Of a stretch of 18,285 bases of DNA, positions 16,748-18,285 are shown one piece after another. The stretch is from Actinomycetota bacterium (GTDB lineage: Bacteria > Actinomycetota > Actinomycetes > S36-B12 > UBA5976). The stretch covers positions 1 to 18,285 of the forward strand of contig CANKTT010000018.1 of the NCBI GenBank assembly GCA_947486505.1, read 5' to 3'. Below the pieces are notes generated by a model. That model was given only the letters and a program-made list of their open reading frames with translations. It was not told the origin of the DNA and made no database searches. The translations under genes were made by a program, and so were the position numbers. Each line of letters opens with the position of its first letter. Position 1 is the stretch's first letter.

Positions 16748-16753
16748 ATTCTG
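16748..16753 (-). promoter_or_regulatory. Possible -10 box for the small membrane protein gene
   Basis: On the minus strand CAGAAT ends six bases before the GTG at 16741. It departs from TANNNT only at the first base. Spacing equals that of the stronger examples in this window. Confidence 0.3.
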
Positions 16754-16817
16754 TCGCAATCTGTCTCAAACCGCAGGGCAAAAGTCTGGCCATTTCCTGA
16801 CAGTTGCTTGAGTCTGC

Positions 16818-16823
16818 CAGACT
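16818..16823 (+). promoter_or_regulatory. Possible -10 box for the hydroxyacyl-CoA dehydrogenase gene
   Basis: CAGACT ends six bases before the ATG at 16830 and no Shine-Dalgarno is present. As with the divergent neighbour, the first base is C instead of T. The pair of boxes would form a compact divergent promoter region. Confidence 0.3.
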
Positions 16824-16829
16824 AGCGAC

Positions 16830-17951
16830 ATGAGTTTTTCGCAAATTGGTGTTGTTGGTCTGGGAATTATGGGAGCCGGAATCGTCGAAGTGTTTGCCAG
16901 GGCGGGCCACCAAGTAGTTGGAATTGCTGAGTCGTCTGCAGCTGTTGATGCGGGCAAATCGAATCTGACAAAGTCTCTGAGTCGCGCAGTTTCAAAAGGC
17001 AAGTTAACTCAGAATGAAAGTGATGAGATTACTTCGAGAGTTTCATTCGGTGAAGATTTTGAATTATTGGCAAATTGCGACCTTGTGATTGAGGCCGCCC
17101 CTGAAATCTTGGCCCTTAAGACTGAGATCTTTTCCAAACTGGACACAGCAGTAAAGCTAGATGGAATTCTGGCAACGAACACCTCGAGTCTTTCCGTTAC
17201 AGAAATTGCAAATGCGACATCGCGCCCAACACAGGTAATTGGAATGCATTTCTTCAACCCAGCACCAGTGCAAAAGTTTGTAGAAGTTATTTCGACGGTT
17301 CACTCGGATGCGAAAGTAGTGGCTGAGATTGTTGAGTTAGGAAATTCACTTGGAAAGCACCTCGCACAGATCTCGGATCAACCAGGATTCATTGTCAACA
17401 AACTATTGCTTCGCTACTTGAATCATGCAGTTCAGATTCTGGACTCAGGTCAGGCAAGCAAGGAGCAAATTGATTCAGCCATGCGCGAGTTATCCGGCTA
17501 CCCAATGGGTCCATGCGAGCTACTTGATTTGATCGGCATTGATACCTGTGTTGAAATCTTGAAAACCATTCATGCGGATACCAATTTAGAAATTGACGAA
17601 CCGGCTGAGGGAATGGTCAAACTAGTTTCAGCAGGTAATAAGGGTCGCAAGAGCGGATCAGGTTTCTACAACTACGCCGAAAAACTAGAAATTCCTACTG
17701 ACTCAAATGAATCAGTCAAGAGCCAAGTTCATAACGATCTGCTGATGGCATACCTAGGTGACTGCATTGCAATGGAAGCCACGGGATATGCCACAAAGGC
17801 TGATATTGATTCAGGCATGAAGTTAGGTTGCGGCTTACCACAAGGACCATTTGAAGTAATTGAAATCATCGGGATTGAAAAGGTTAGAACAGCTCAGGCT
17901 GAACTCGCTAAGCGAAGTGGAATTGCTACTTACCAACCATTGCCGCTCTAA
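16830..17951 (+). CDS. 3-hydroxyacyl-CoA (hydroxybutyryl-CoA) dehydrogenase with duplicated C-terminal domain
   Basis: A 373-residue NAD-dependent dehydrogenase that interconverts 3-hydroxyacyl-CoA and 3-ketoacyl-CoA in fatty-acid or butyryl-CoA metabolism. The Rossmann motif VGLGIMGAGI is at 9-18, and E34 at the end of the second strand favours NAD+ over NADP+. NTSSLSV at 117-123, MHFFNP at 139-144 with catalytic H140, and PGFIVNKLL at 185-193 are family hallmarks. A first C-terminal 3HCDH domain spans about 184-285. A second, shorter copy follows at about 300-373, with QGPFEVIEIIG echoing MGPCELLDLIG in the first. Common Hbd proteins are about 285 residues, so this is the longer form, closer to the dehydrogenase part of FadB and some PaaH-like enzymes. 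No hydratase domain is attached. The physiological substrate cannot be fixed from sequence. Confidence 0.88.
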   Translation: MSFSQIGVVGLGIMGAGIVEVFARAGHQVVGIAESSAAVDAGKSNLTKSLSRAVSKGKLTQNESDEITSRVSFGEDFELLANCDLVIEAAPEILALKTEIFSKLDTAVKLDGILATNTSSLSVTEIANATSRPTQVIGMHFFNPAPVQKFVEVISTVHSDAKVVAEIVELGNSLGKHLAQISDQPGFIVNKLLLRYLNHAVQILDSGQASKEQIDSAMRELSGYPMGPCELLDLIGIDTCVEILKTIHADTNLEIDEPAEGMVKLVSAGNKGRKSGSGFYNYAEKLEIPTDSNESVKSQVHNDLLMAYLGDCIAMEATGYATKADIDSGMKLGCGLPQGPFEVIEIIGIEKVRTAQAELAKRSGIATYQPLPL

Positions 17952-17969
17952 CTGGTTTTGACAGCGACT

Positions 17970-17975
17970 TAGAAT
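17970..17975 (+). promoter_or_regulatory. Putative -10 box for the Cys/His-rich small protein gene
   Basis: TAGAAT, close to the consensus TATAAT, ends six bases before the ATG at 17982. No Shine-Dalgarno is present. A perfect TTGACA at 17958-17963 is only six bases further upstream, too close to be its -35 partner. Confidence 0.45.
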
Positions 17976-17981
17976 TAGACC

Positions 17982-18254
17982 ATGGGGCGCCGAAATCGAA
18001 GAGATTCAAATGAAGAGCCACCTGAGCTCAAACTTGGAAGTTTTGGTCGCACTGAAAATCATGCAGATGGTGAATGGCAAGTTACCTCACTTACTGGTGA
18101 AACATCAGTGAAGGTTTATCGCTGCCCTGGTTGTCAGGGAGATATTCAGCCTGGTACTGCGCATATTGTTGCTTGGAATGTTGATTACTCAGCTGACGAG
18201 AGACGACACTGGCACACTGCCTGCTGGAAACGCAGAACTCCCAGGAAATACTGA
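17982..18254 (+). CDS. Small Cys/His-rich, probable zinc-binding protein
   Basis: A 90-residue soluble protein with a basic N-terminus (MGRRNRR) and an acidic linker. The C-terminal half carries a conserved Cys/His set: C48 and C51 in CPGC, H61, then H76, H78 and C81 in HWHTACW. This is a plausible single zinc site, of a kind found in small conserved actinobacterial proteins often labelled 'ATP/GTP-binding' without evidence. I see no P-loop, so I would not repeat that label. The ATG has a TAGAAT box six bases upstream. The stop overlaps the start of the next gene (TGATG at 18252-18256), indicating a two-gene unit. Function unknown; zinc binding is inferred from residue spacing. Confidence 0.75.
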   Translation: MGRRNRRDSNEEPPELKLGSFGRTENHADGEWQVTSLTGETSVKVYRCPGCQGDIQPGTAHIVAWNVDYSADERRHWHTACWKRRTPRKY

Positions 18255-18285
18255 TGGCTGAAATTGTTTCCAACAGCGTGTTACC
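18254..18285 (+). CDS. Start of a further gene, cut by the window end
   Basis: An ATG at 18254 overlaps the preceding stop codon (TGATG), with AGGAA at 18243-18247 as a ribosome site. The first ten codons read MAEIVSNSVL and the frame is open to the end. From memory an alpha/beta hydrolase often follows this small zinc protein gene in Actinobacteria, but ten residues cannot establish that. Confidence 0.5.
   Translation, partial: MAEIVSNSVL

Noticed and set aside
16742..16759. TTG at 16759 as start of the small membrane protein
   Set aside because: There is no ribosome site and the leaderless-type spacing favours the GTG at 16741. The TTG cannot be fully excluded.
17958..17963. Perfect TTGACA as a -35 box for the small zinc protein gene
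   Set aside because: It is only six bases from the TAGAAT -10 candidate, and at 17 bases spacing it would put the -10 inside the coding start. It is probably coincidental.

Overview
The window is a stretch of conserved bacterial core genome carrying the complete F1Fo ATP synthase operon and the housekeeping genes that normally flank it. The order prfA, prmC, tsaC, glyA, wecA-like, atpI-like, atpB-E-F-H-A-G-D-C, then a PduO-type adenosyltransferase on the opposite strand and murA, is the order I know from Actinobacteria such as Mycobacterium tuberculosis (Rv1299 to Rv1315) and Streptomyces. Protein features agree: MurA has aspartate instead of the catalytic cysteine, the delta subunit is long (269 aa), the alpha subunit has a C-terminal extension, and several genes appear to have leaderless starts behind TANNNT -10 boxes. 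Base composition is far less GC-rich than in most Actinobacteria and intergenic gaps are short. Together this suggests a streamlined, low-GC planktonic actinobacterium, plausibly the freshwater acI lineage (Nanopelagicales). The lineage is an inference from style and synteny, not a database match.

Layout. Positions 1-2313: the 3' half of prfA, a small DUF4287-type gene, prmC and a divergent tsaC, all tightly packed on the plus strand. Positions 2326-4765: glyA behind a short leader with a perfect hairpin, then a WecA-family polyprenyl-phosphate sugar-phosphate transferase. Positions 4823-12586: two small membrane accessory genes (AtpI-like and AtpZ-like) and the eight ATP synthase genes, closed by a textbook intrinsic terminator at 12597-12637. 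Positions 12654-14478: ribokinase and a nucleoside hydrolase, a two-gene nucleoside and ribose salvage unit. Positions 14496-16431: divergently transcribed adenosyltransferase (minus) and murA (plus). Positions 16412-18285: a small membrane protein (minus), a 3-hydroxyacyl-CoA dehydrogenase with a duplicated C-terminal domain, a small Cys/His-rich probable zinc protein, and the first codons of one more gene.

How the genes work together. PrmC methylates the GGQ glutamine of the release factor encoded two genes upstream. TsaC and GlyA serve tRNA modification and one-carbon metabolism. The atp cluster encodes every ATP synthase subunit, with intercistronic structure that could tune subunit ratios (a 10-bp hairpin before atpE, a possibly masked ribosome site before atpF). 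The nucleoside hydrolase releases ribose that ribokinase can phosphorylate. WecA-like and MurA contribute to the cell envelope.

No mobile element, CRISPR array, tRNA or rRNA is visible, and no stretch over 300 bases lacks a gene. I did not find a hidden multi-gene system. The observations most worth checking are a repeated '-10 box, six bases, start codon' arrangement at gene starts that lack a Shine-Dalgarno sequence, and a TsaC whose KxR/SxN substrate-binding motifs are both altered.
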